The notes under the pieces were generated by a model. The model was given only the letters and a program-made list of their open reading frames with translations. It searched no databases and was not told the origin of the DNA. Shown here in pieces: positions 27,986-36,049 of a DNA stretch of 64,000 bases (its first letter is position 1; every line of letters begins with the position of its first letter). Location of the stretch: contig CAVUGE010000010.1 of the NCBI GenBank assembly GCA_963740945.1, positions 1-64,000 of the forward strand, written 5' to 3'. Source of the DNA: CAVQBP01 sp963740945 (GTDB taxonomy: Bacteria > Bacteroidota > Ignavibacteria > Ignavibacteriales > Ignavibacteriaceae). The position numbers and the translations under genes were made by a program.

Positions 27986-29026
27986 ATGAATTATATTTCT
28001 AAATATTTAACAATTCTTTTCTTGTTCTTATTCATAATTTCTATATCAAAAATCAATTCGGCTCAAACTGCGGATAATAAGTCTGATTCAACAAATATGG
28101 GGGATACTTCTTTTAAAAAGATTCAGCCTGATAAATTTACTTATGCTGGTCAAAGAAGATATACCCTTAACGGTGAACTGCCTAATATTAACACCGAAAT
28201 TAAACCTGTTACTACTTTAGTTATCGGGGGTATTTTCTTAACTGCAGCAGTGTGGCTTCATATCCATCAACAGAATGCCTGGTGGAGCGGCGATAGAAGA
28301 AACTTCCATTTCCAGGAAGATTGGGTTTCTGCTATGCAAGTTGATAAAGCCGGTCACGCTTTCGGCGGATATATGGCTGCGTATACTATGAGCGAAGGAT
28401 TAATTGCAGCAGGTTTTTCTTGGGATGATGCAACATTATGGGGAAGTATTTTCGGAATCGCATATCAAACTTATGTAGAAACAGAAGACGGCTTTGCTAA
28501 ACAATGGGGGTTCTCCCCTTCAGATTGGTATTTTGATACTATTGGACCTATTTTCTTCCTGTCGCAGCATTATGTACCGGCACTCCAGAATATAACTCCA
28601 AAATGGCAGTTCGTCCCATCTGAATGGACCGGCAAACCTGTGATACTCAGGCCCAGAACCTTTATTGATGATTATAATAGTTCCACTTTCTGGTGGTCAT
28701 TAAACGTCTATAATATTCTTCCCGATAATATAAAAAAATACTGGATACCCTGGTTAAATATTGCTGTTGGTTATGGTGTTGATGCAATTGATGCAAATCC
28801 CGATCCTAACGGTCCGCCAGATCAATATTCTCAAAGAAGGTTTATCATTGGTCTAGATTATAATCTTATAAGACTACTCCCCGATGGAGGTTGGTTCTGG
28901 AATTGGGCAAGACAGACTTTAAACTTCATTAAATTACCGGCACCCGCGATTGAGTTCTCTCCTTCAGGAACAAGTTTTAAATTATTGTATCCCTTAAGAA
29001 TAAATATCGGTTCAATTCAATTCTAA
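27986..29026 (+). CDS. DUF2279/YfiM-family envelope protein
   Basis: A 346-residue exported protein. The N-terminal hydrophobic segment (residues ~8-25) is followed by SAQ. The family core is QVDKAGHAFGGYMAAYTMSE near residue 125, a helix with the conserved D-K-x-G-H, followed by GSIFGIAYQTYVETEDGFA and SPSDWYFDTIGP. The C-terminal third contains strands ending LRINIGSIQF. DUF2279 proteins are membrane or outer-membrane associated and functionally uncharacterised. It lies 170 bases after the small barrel gene, with the repeat between them. Confidence 0.72.
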   Translation: MNYISKYLTILFLFLFIISISKINSAQTADNKSDSTNMGDTSFKKIQPDKFTYAGQRRYTLNGELPNINTEIKPVTTLVIGGIFLTAAVWLHIHQQNAWWSGDRRNFHFQEDWVSAMQVDKAGHAFGGYMAAYTMSEGLIAAGFSWDDATLWGSIFGIAYQTYVETEDGFAKQWGFSPSDWYFDTIGPIFFLSQHYVPALQNITPKWQFVPSEWTGKPVILRPRTFIDDYNSSTFWWSLNVYNILPDNIKKYWIPWLNIAVGYGVDAIDANPDPNGPPDQYSQRRFIIGLDYNLIRLLPDGGWFWNWARQTLNFIKLPAPAIEFSPSGTSFKLLYPLRINIGSIQF

Positions 29027-29058
29027 ATATATTACAGAAATATTATATAGGCAGTAAT

Positions 29059-29397
29059 TTATAATGCACTCTCTCCTACTTCTTCAGTTCGTACCCTTAT
29101 AACTTCTTCTACGGGATATATAAATATTTTACCGTCTCCAACTTCACCTGTTTTAGAATTGTTTACGATAATTGAAATTGCTGACTCAAGTTTATTGTCT
29201 GGACATACTAATTCAATCTTTAATTTCGGCACAAATTCAATTTTATATTCACTACCTCTATAAATTTCCGTATGCCCCTTTTGTCTTCCATAACCTCTTA
29301 TTTCCGATACAGTAAGGCCGTTAAATCCGGCTTCCTGCAGTGCATGATGTACTCCATCAAGTTTATGCGGGCGTATTATTGCTTCTATTTTTTTCAT
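29059..29397 (-). CDS. PII nitrogen regulatory protein
   Basis: A 112-residue GlnB/GlnK-type signal protein that senses ATP/ADP and 2-oxoglutarate and binds targets through its T-loop. The N-terminus (MKKIEAIIRPHKLDGVHHAL), the T-loop with Y51 in YRGSEYKIEF, the B-loop TGEVGDGKIF and the C-loop RVRTEEVGESAL are all intact. Y51 is the residue uridylylated in many bacteria. No amtB, glnA or nif gene is adjacent, so the partner is unknown. Terminates against the convergent DUF2279 gene. Confidence 0.93.
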   Translation of the reverse strand: MKKIEAIIRPHKLDGVHHALQEAGFNGLTVSEIRGYGRQKGHTEIYRGSEYKIEFVPKLKIELVCPDNKLESAISIIVNNSKTGEVGDGKIFIYPVEEVIRVRTEEVGESAL

Positions 29398-29434
29398 AAA
29401 AAACCTCTTAATTGTTTTAGTACATCAATATAAA

Positions 29435-30214
29435 TTATTTTTTTCTTACTGCAAATTTTAATCCTGTCCACGTATTGTCTATTGAACAGACTTTATAATC
29501 AACCAGCCCGGCGGCAAGTCCTGCATTTCTAACTATTGTTTGTGATAAATCTGAATCTGTTTGTGAAGATTTTTTAGGATATACTATCCATAGTCCTCCT
29601 TTTCCTGTATTTTGATTTATCTGAATCAGCTTTTTTTCCAATTGCTTGACCGAACTTACAAACCAGATAATTAAATCGGGATTATTCATTTTTTTTTGAA
29701 CGTTAATTCCTTCAGGCAATTTTCCAATTATCTGATGGAAATTATCCGGTGAATCAATAACAGCCAATTTCATATTATTTTTTATTCCTAACTTCTTAAT
29801 TAAAGATACCCCTTCATACCCGGCAAAAACAGAATCCGGAATTACAGGATTATCCATTATTTTATTAAGAGATAAATCTATTGTTTTATCAATATCATCC
29901 CAGCTGGCATAATAAGCATCTGGAAGAATATTTTTTAATTTAGAGAGCTTTTCCCGCTCTCCATTAGTATATATAATGGGAATATTTCTGGTAGACTTAT
30001 TTTTACGAAGGAAAATACCAAGGTCTCTCCCCTGTGACGGAAGTCTGGATAAATCAATTATGAATATATCCGGATATTGAGGTACAGTCCCTTTCAACTC
30101 ACCAGGAGAAAACGGGGTTGTATTTATTTCATATTTCTCTTTATTTAATAATAACGCGAGTTCTTTTGCCTCCGCCTGGTTCCAATGAATCAATCTTATA
30201 TATATCTTGATCAT
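29435..30214 (-). CDS. Receiver-like domain fused to DUF3052
   Basis: A 259-residue cytoplasmic protein in two parts. Residues ~1-115 have a response-regulator-like alternation (PDIFIIDLSRLPSQGRDLG; NIPIIYTNGE), with a possible phospho-acceptor Asp in FIIDLS but no clear acidic pair at the start (IHWNQAEA instead). Residues ~125-259 match DUF3052: AGYEGVSLIKKLGIKNNMKL, AVIDSPDNF, GGLWIVYPKKSSQT, GLAAGLVDYKVCSIDNTW, then TGLKFAVRK. DUF3052 usually stands alone, so the fusion is noteworthy. The function of both halves in this setting is unknown. A tRNA gene lies 32 bases upstream. Confidence 0.7.
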   Translation of the reverse strand: MIKIYIRLIHWNQAEAKELALLLNKEKYEINTTPFSPGELKGTVPQYPDIFIIDLSRLPSQGRDLGIFLRKNKSTRNIPIIYTNGEREKLSKLKNILPDAYYASWDDIDKTIDLSLNKIMDNPVIPDSVFAGYEGVSLIKKLGIKNNMKLAVIDSPDNFHQIIGKLPEGINVQKKMNNPDLIIWFVSSVKQLEKKLIQINQNTGKGGLWIVYPKKSSQTDSDLSQTIVRNAGLAAGLVDYKVCSIDNTWTGLKFAVRKK

Positions 30215-30246
30215 TGATAAATTTGAATCGTAATTATGGAAGGAAG

Positions 30247-30320
30247 TAGCGCGTGCGGGATTCGAACCCGCGATCTCCGCCTTGAGAGGGCGATGTCCTA
30301 AGCCACTAGACGAACGCGCC
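30247..30320 (-). tRNA. tRNA-Glu (anticodon CUC)
   Basis: On the minus strand a full cloverleaf can be drawn. The acceptor stem is GGCGCGT with ACGCGCT (one G-U pair). The D-arm region is TTCGTCTAGTGGCTTAGGAC, the anticodon arm TCGCC-CTCTCAA-GGCGG puts CTC at 34-36, and the T-arm GCGGG-TTCGAAT-CCCGC is perfect. Discriminator A; CCA is not encoded. CUC reads GAG, so a second tRNA-Glu (UUC) must exist elsewhere. Confidence 0.93.
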
Positions 30321-31114
30321 TATATAAAAAATCAAAACTAAAATTAACGATATCTCATTTCAAGGTCAATCATAAAAGTATAATATGAATTTAAGTGGGT
30401 TTCTAAATGATTCCTTTTGATTTTAACCAGTTACTGATAACAAAAATAACTTTACTATCTCAAAATTCAAAGAAAAACAGAAGAATATTAATATCTGAAT
30501 ATTCAGCCACTTATGAATCTATCTCTTAGAAAGTTTATTTACCATTTGAAATTTTCAATAACTACGGTTGAAAATCCTTGAAATCATTTGTGTAACTTTG
30601 AAACTTGAAAATTTCGTAGCTAATTAGTTCAGTCTCATAAAATCCTTACGAAATAGCGTAGGTTTTAGCACGTTTTTTTGCATTTAAGCCCCCTTTTTTC
30701 ATTAAGCCGATATTTATCCCTTTCCTTTGAGAAATCCCCCATTAAATCAATTTATTTCAAAATGCAAGGCTGAATATTTATTGTCCCAATTTGAGAAAAA
30801 CGCCTCTCAACCTCCCATTTTTAAAGATAAAAATTTCCAGTCATATCTAACTATGCCTCATCCTTAGTTTGTCTAAAAATAGGTAGTTGAGAGGCTGATT
30901 TTAAAGAAAAAATCAAAAATTAAAAGACTAGTAGGGACTTAATATATATAAATATTTCATAAAACATCTACAACATTATAACATCAAGTCCAAAATAGAT
31001 TTCCACTGATAAGAAATGTACAAAAAAGATAAGAAAAATTAGAATTGACTGACCATTATGGTGAATAAATAACTAATAAATTTTAATTGTTAATTATTCA
31101 TTGTAAATTCTTAC
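30321..31114. other. Gene-free spacer between two tRNA genes, with a long hairpin
   Basis: Nearly 800 AT-rich bases with no convincing reading frame or RNA gene. It contains one large imperfect inverted repeat: arms at 30802-30823 and 30874-30895 match at 19 of 22 positions, with GCCTCTCAAC/GTTGAGAGGC exact. The size (94 bp) and lack of a T-tract fit a small mobile-element relic better than a terminator. Confidence 0.5.
30802..30895. repeat. 94-bp inverted-repeat element
   Basis: The outer ten bases of each arm are perfectly complementary (GCCTCTCAAC and GTTGAGAGGC), and the inner parts continue with CATTTTTA against TAAAAATAG. The loop is about 50 bases. No second copy was noticed in the window. 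Confidence 0.5.
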
Positions 31115-31188
31115 TGGTTGTCCTGTAGGGATTCGAACCCCAACTAAAGGCTCCAGAGACCTCTGTGCTACCGTTACACCACAGGACA
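31115..31188 (-). tRNA. tRNA-Gln (anticodon CUG)
   Basis: Minus strand. The acceptor stem TGTCCTG pairs with CAGGACA, with discriminator A and an encoded CCA. The D-arm is GTGTAACGGTAGCAC. The anticodon arm is GAGGT-CTCTGGA-GCCTT with CTG at 34-36, and the T-arm TTGGGG-TTCGAAT-CCCTA follows. The D-arm GGTGTAACGG pattern is typical of glutamine tRNAs. CUG reads CAG only. Confidence 0.9.
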
Positions 31189-31395
31189 ATTATTTATTCA
31201 CAATTCATTTTAATAGTAAATCATACAAGATTTGGTTTGAAAAGATAATAAGAATTCTTTTAATTTTCCATTTTCAAAATAAAATCTAAATTTTCAGATT
31301 CATTGTGATCATCTTACCGCAGTTAATAAATCCCTATAATAATATGAGGATAGATAAAAAGATAGGATTTTATTACTTTATCTCAACAGTGGCTG

Positions 31396-31815
31396 CTAGA
31401 CTTCTGCTCTCAAGTGCTTCTCAATAATATTAAGTCGGTTTTGAGCTCTCCTCAATGCATTCTCAGCTCTGTCTAAATCTGTTCCTTCTTCCCTTCTTTC
31501 CAATCTTTCTTTTGCTCTTTGTTTCGCACTTTTTGCCCGCTCGACATCTATGTTTTCAGTAAGTTCAAGAGAATCAGCTAAAATCAGTACATTGTTATTT
31601 AGTACTTCTATTGTGCCTCCCCCTGTTGCATAAAATGCAGACTTATTATCCGGAGTTACAACCTTAATCATTCCGACTTCTAATATACTAATAAGTGGGG
31701 CATGATTTTTTAATACCTGGAATCTCCCTTTTACTCCTGGAACAGTTACCGAGATAATTTCTCCTTTAAAAGCAGCTTTATCAGGTGTTATAATTTCTAA
31801 ATTTAATTCAGCCAT
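31396..31815 (-). CDS. atpC: F-type ATP synthase epsilon subunit
   Basis: A 139-residue epsilon subunit of the F1 sector. The start at ATG 31815 (MAELNLEIITPDK) is preferred to ATG 31824, which adds three residues. The N-terminal beta-sandwich shows VTVPGVKGRFQVLKNHAPLI and the C-terminal helical hairpin ERLERREEGTDLDRAENALR. It couples rotation to F1 and can restrain ATP hydrolysis. It lies 28-37 bases after atpD; this atpDC pair, separate from the other ATP synthase genes, is usual in the Bacteroidota/Chlorobi group. Confidence 0.93.
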   Translation of the reverse strand: MAELNLEIITPDKAAFKGEIISVTVPGVKGRFQVLKNHAPLISILEVGMIKVVTPDNKSAFYATGGGTIEVLNNNVLILADSLELTENIDVERAKSAKQRAKERLERREEGTDLDRAENALRRAQNRLNIIEKHLRAEV

Positions 31816-31851
31816 AAAATTCAATATAATTAAGATAACTCAAATCTGACA

Positions 31852-33273
31852 TTACTTCATATTCTTTGCTTTTTCAATTGCTTCTTCAATAGTACCTACA
31901 TACATAAAAGCTGATTCAGGCAAATCATCATGCTTACCTTCAATTATTTCTTTAAATCCTCTGATTGTATTTTCGAGTTTAACATACTTCCCTTTATATC
32001 CTGTAAACTGTTCGGCAACAAAAAATGGTTGACTAAAAAACCGTTGGATTCGTCTTGCTCTTCTAACTACTGTTTTATCCTCATCGGAGAGCTCATCCAT
32101 ACCTAAAATATTAATTATATCCTGAAGATCCTTATATTGCTGAAGAATTTCTTTACAGTTTTTTGCAACATCATAATGTTCATCTCCCAGAATACCCGGC
32201 TGCAAAATTCTTGAAGTTGATTCTAGAGGATCGACAGCAGGATAAATGCCAAGTTCTGAAATTTGCCTGCTTAAAACGGTTGTAGCATCAAGATGTGCGA
32301 AGACAGCTGCCGGAGCAGGATCCGTCAAATCGTCTGCAGGTACGTAAATAGCCTGTACTGAAGTAATTGAACCTTTATCTGTGGATGTAATACGTTCCTG
32401 CAATGCACCCATTTCCGTAGCAAGGTTGGGCTGATAACCAACTGCCGAAGGCATACGCCCTAAAAGAGCACTTACTTCAGAACCGGCTTGAGTAAACCGG
32501 AAAATATTGTCAATAAATAAAAGAACATCTCTTCCTTCATCATCTCTAAAATATTCAGCAACTGTTAAACCTGTTAACCCTACACGCAACCTCGCTCCGG
32601 GCGGTTCATTCATCTGCCCAAAAACTAGTGCAGTCTTTTCTAATACACCCGATTCTTTCATTTCCAGCCACAAATCATTTCCTTCACGGGTTCTTTCACC
32701 TACACCTGCAAAAACTGAATATCCCCCATGCTCTTGAGCTATATTATGAATTAATTCCTGGATGATAACCGTTTTACCGACTCCCGCACCTCCGAAAAGT
32801 CCCGTTTTTCCCCCTTTTGAATACGGCTCAATTAGATCTATAACTTTTATACCTGTTTCAAACATCTCACTTTTTGTAGAAAGGTTTTTGAATTTAGGAG
32901 ATGGTCTGTGAATAGGATAAGTCTTTTCTGCTTTTATTTCACCCAGACCGTCAATAGCCTGCCCGGTAACATTTAATAATCTTCCTAATGTCGAGGGACC
33001 TACCGGAACTGAAATTGGTTTACCCATATCGTAGCATTCCATTCCTCTTACGAGACCATCGGTTGAATCCATTGCTACTGTTCTTACCCTGTCTTCACCT
33101 AAATGCTGTTCGACTTCTGCAATTAAATTCTCTTCAACTCCTTCGGTATTTGTACGCGGAATTCTAATCGCATTATAAATTTTCGGCAGATGTCCTTCTT
33201 CAAATTCAATATCAATTACCGGCCCGATTACTTGAATAATTTTACCTTTTGCTTCACTATGTTCTTCAGCCAT
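31852..33273 (-). CDS. atpD: F-type ATP synthase beta subunit
   Basis: The 473-residue catalytic subunit. Walker A is GLFGGAGVGKTVIIQELI; the catalytic glutamate and Arg finger region is GVGERTREGNDLW; Walker B is VLLFIDNIFRFTQAGSEVSA. The C-terminal DELSEED-like segment is MDELSDEDK. It hydrolyses or makes ATP in alternating alpha/beta sites. Genes for alpha, gamma, delta and the membrane sector are not nearby. Confidence 0.97.
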   Translation of the reverse strand: MAEEHSEAKGKIIQVIGPVIDIEFEEGHLPKIYNAIRIPRTNTEGVEENLIAEVEQHLGEDRVRTVAMDSTDGLVRGMECYDMGKPISVPVGPSTLGRLLNVTGQAIDGLGEIKAEKTYPIHRPSPKFKNLSTKSEMFETGIKVIDLIEPYSKGGKTGLFGGAGVGKTVIIQELIHNIAQEHGGYSVFAGVGERTREGNDLWLEMKESGVLEKTALVFGQMNEPPGARLRVGLTGLTVAEYFRDDEGRDVLLFIDNIFRFTQAGSEVSALLGRMPSAVGYQPNLATEMGALQERITSTDKGSITSVQAIYVPADDLTDPAPAAVFAHLDATTVLSRQISELGIYPAVDPLESTSRILQPGILGDEHYDVAKNCKEILQQYKDLQDIINILGMDELSDEDKTVVRRARRIQRFFSQPFFVAEQFTGYKGKYVKLENTIRGFKEIIEGKHDDLPESAFMYVGTIEEAIEKAKNMK

Positions 33274-33335
33274 TTTGTCCCTTTTTAATAATAAATCAAA
33301 AACTAAATTAAGTATTAGAGGGCTTTTTTACAAAC

Positions 33336-33366
33336 CCGATACTATCCCTTTGAGGGATAGTATCGG
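33336..33366. terminator. Strong perfect hairpin downstream of the secreted OB-fold gene
   Basis: CCGATACTATCCCT, a three-base loop TTG, and the exact complement AGGGATAGTATCGG. It lies 41 bases after the stop of the minus-strand gene ending at 33407 and before atpD. No T-run follows on either strand, so it is a hairpin of probable 3'-end function rather than a textbook terminator. Confidence 0.55.
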
Positions 33367-33406
33367 TCTCCTAGACAAATACGGAAAGGAATAATTTATT
33401 TAAATA

Positions 33407-35806
33407 TTACTTCAGAAGCATCATCTTCTTGATTGCAGTGAAGTTACCTGCTTCTATTTTATAGAAGTAAATACCGCTTGACAACTGTTTGTTATTCGTA
33501 TTTTGAGCATTAAAAGTAATTTTATAACTGCCTGCAGCTTCTTCCCTATTAACTAAGGTCGAAACTTCATTTCCTAAAATATCATACAGTTTAATCATGA
33601 CTTTACTATCTACAGGTAAATCATAGCTAATAACTGTAGATGGATTAAACGGATTTGGATAGTTTTGTGCAAGGCTGAATGTTTTTGGAACCATTGAAGT
33701 AGCTTGTACAACATTGGAATATTTATAGGAACCATTGAAATCAATTTGTTTCAATCTATAATAAAATACACCGCCGTTTGTGACCTTATCGGAATATGAA
33801 TAGCTGTTTTCTTTTACATCACTCCCCTGTCCTTTTATAAAAGCAATTTTAGCAAAACTTTTGCCGTCAATGCTTCTTTGTACCTCAAACCCGGAGTTGT
33901 TGGTTTCTGTTGCGGTTTTCCAGGATAGAACTACCGCTCCTTGAGATACTTCCGCTGAAAATGATGTTAATTCTACCGGAACGACCGGAACTGGCATAAA
34001 GTCTGTGATATATCTTGGCAGAATTTGATAACCTCCTGTACCGGTTGTTGTATACTGCGAACCTATACCAGTTAAATCAACAGGCCATGTTGGTTCAGGT
34101 GATTCAAATAATTTCATATCTGCATCAAGATAAGCAACTACTGTATCAGTGCCATCTGTCAGGTACAATGTTGAACTACCTGTTGTTGACCAGGTGCCGC
34201 TTGCCAACGATAATCCTTTAATTTCAATCAAGTGTGATTCATAATCTTCACCCATTGTATTAAAGTCTGAAATAGTAGTTACTTCAGGTTTAGGTAATAC
34301 AGCATTGCTATCCAGTACAACAACACTTGTATCTGTTAAAGGTTGAATTTCAAGTAGTCCGTTAAATGGTGCAATCTTTCCAGTTACCATTATACTATCA
34401 CCTAATTTCAAAGCAGGACTCAGTAAACCGGATTTGAATGTTACTATTCCGCCTGTACCATCCCAGATATAATAGGATCTATTACTTGTCTGGAAATTAG
34501 GTGAAATTGTAACACCTGTAATCATGACTGTATCATTTTCCATTTTTCTTGCTGAATCAATAGGAAGAACTTTCGACATAAAATCTGTAATAAATCTAGG
34601 TAATAACTGATAACCGCCTACACCACTCGCTGCATATTGAGATTCAATTCCAATTAAATCAACTGGGAATTTAGGTACCGGATAATTAAAAAGTTTCATG
34701 TCGGAATCGAGATAGACATTTACTGTATCTTTACCATCAGTTAAGTAAATCGATTTACTTCCTGATGTTGGCCATGTACTACCACTAAGCAGCCATAAAT
34801 TTTTAATTTCAACTAAATGTGATTCATAATCTTCGCCATTTGTGTTAAAGTCGGAAATACTTACTACTTCAGGTTTGGGTAACTCAGCTCCGCTTCCCAA
34901 AACAACAATATCGGTATCACCTGCAGGCAGAATTTCAAGTAATCCGTTAAAAGGACCGATTTTGCCTGTAACCATTACCCTGTCACCTAATTTGAGATCA
35001 GGGCTGGCTGTACCAGATTTGAATGTTACTATTCCGCCTGTTCCATCCCATATATAGTAAGATCTGTTGCTCGTCTGAAAGTTTGGAGAAATTGCAACTC
35101 CAATTACTGTGACAGTACTATCTACTGCATTTCTTGCAGAATCAATGGAAATTGTCGGAGATAATGTCTTCCCCATTATCTGTGCATATTGAGTGATCAA
35201 ATATTTTGAGTTTGAAGAAGATCCATCATACCATGGATAAATCCTGAAATAAAGAGTATCACCCTCATTAACCTGTACACTTATATGATAACCAAAATGC
35301 TGGACAGAATCCCTGTAAGGCAGAACACCAGTACTTGAAGAATTGAGCATAGTTTTGTTTGCAAATGAAGGATCGGTGGAATAATATAAGTTAGTTCTGA
35401 TATGATCTGTTGTTCCGCTGGCACCAAGATATATAGAGATAGAATCGGCTATAAACAAATTTCCCATATCCGGTGCTAAAGCGAATTGAATCCACCTGTT
35501 ATCATTTTGTTTTGTCTCATCTCCCCAGTTAATTTTTGCACCGTTAATATAAGGCGCCCAGCGTATTGCATTTGTCACACCGGAAATAGGACTGTTCGGA
35601 ATAGATTTTGTGTCAATTATAGCTATTGTGTCAGTATTTTTAACTGTCTGACCGGTCACGCTTCCTACAACTGTTGTAGGTGACAAAGAATCAGCTCCAA
35701 TAAGATTCCATGTTACCGATGCATCAGTTTGCCCGAACGTTAATGTTGAACAAACTCCTAACATTAAAAAGAAGAACAAAGAAGACTGTACTAACCTTTT
35801 TTTCAT
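33407..35806 (-). CDS. T9SS-secreted protein with duplicated OB-fold units
   Basis: A 799-residue secreted protein. The signal peptide ends near LTFGQ. An N-terminal beta-sandwich region (~25-215) precedes two tandem ~195-residue units (approximately 220-415 and 418-612). Each opens with an OB fold of the YhcR/ExeM type (VIGVAISPNFQTSNRSYYIW; DGTGGIVTFKSG; PFNGLLEI) and continues with LPRFITDFM or LPRYITDFM. Then comes a fibronectin-like domain (VELTSFSAEVSQGAVVLSW) and the T9SS sorting domain (LAQNYPNPFNPSTVISYDLP, ending AIKKMMLLK). It carries no catalytic motif I can identify. OB folds of this type accompany extracellular nucleases, so nucleic-acid binding is a reasonable guess. Confidence 0.82.
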   Translation of the reverse strand: MKKRLVQSSLFFFLMLGVCSTLTFGQTDASVTWNLIGADSLSPTTVVGSVTGQTVKNTDTIAIIDTKSIPNSPISGVTNAIRWAPYINGAKINWGDETKQNDNRWIQFALAPDMGNLFIADSISIYLGASGTTDHIRTNLYYSTDPSFANKTMLNSSSTGVLPYRDSVQHFGYHISVQVNEGDTLYFRIYPWYDGSSSNSKYLITQYAQIMGKTLSPTISIDSARNAVDSTVTVIGVAISPNFQTSNRSYYIWDGTGGIVTFKSGTASPDLKLGDRVMVTGKIGPFNGLLEILPAGDTDIVVLGSGAELPKPEVVSISDFNTNGEDYESHLVEIKNLWLLSGSTWPTSGSKSIYLTDGKDTVNVYLDSDMKLFNYPVPKFPVDLIGIESQYAASGVGGYQLLPRFITDFMSKVLPIDSARKMENDTVMITGVTISPNFQTSNRSYYIWDGTGGIVTFKSGLLSPALKLGDSIMVTGKIAPFNGLLEIQPLTDTSVVVLDSNAVLPKPEVTTISDFNTMGEDYESHLIEIKGLSLASGTWSTTGSSTLYLTDGTDTVVAYLDADMKLFESPEPTWPVDLTGIGSQYTTTGTGGYQILPRYITDFMPVPVVPVELTSFSAEVSQGAVVLSWKTATETNNSGFEVQRSIDGKSFAKIAFIKGQGSDVKENSYSYSDKVTNGGVFYYRLKQIDFNGSYKYSNVVQATSMVPKTFSLAQNYPNPFNPSTVISYDLPVDSKVMIKLYDILGNEVSTLVNREEAAGSYKITFNAQNTNNKQLSSGIYFYKIEAGNFTAIKKMMLLK

Positions 35807-36006
35807 AAGTTTCTCCTAATTTTTAATTGAAAAATCGTCACAATTATTAATTATATAAGTCTACAACTTACATAATTGATAATTGATGACCTTTTTTATT
35901 TAAGTTTTCTTAGTTGAAGCAAATTCATGTTTACTAAATTGCAATATAGAAAAACTCATAATGTTATGCTATTTACCGGTTAAGTAAAATAAACTTTTTT
36001 TTATAA

Positions 36007-36041
36007 AAACCTCCCAAGGTTTTCCTAAACCTTGGAGGTTT
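36007..36041 (-). terminator. Terminator of the five-gene envelope operon (AAACCTCC hairpin)
   Basis: AAACCTCCCAAGG and CCTTGGAGGTTT form a near-perfect stem around TTTTCCTAAA. Read on the minus strand the stem ends GGAGGTTTTTATAAAAAA, giving a short T-run. It sits nine bases beyond the stop of the PLD gene. The same AAACCTCC...GGAGGTTT design recurs at 44925-44957. Confidence 0.75.
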
Positions 36042-36049
36042 ATTAAGTT

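Noticed and set aside
32507..32737. Plus-strand ORF opposite atpD
   Set aside because: It lies wholly within the catalytic-subunit gene and has no family resemblance.
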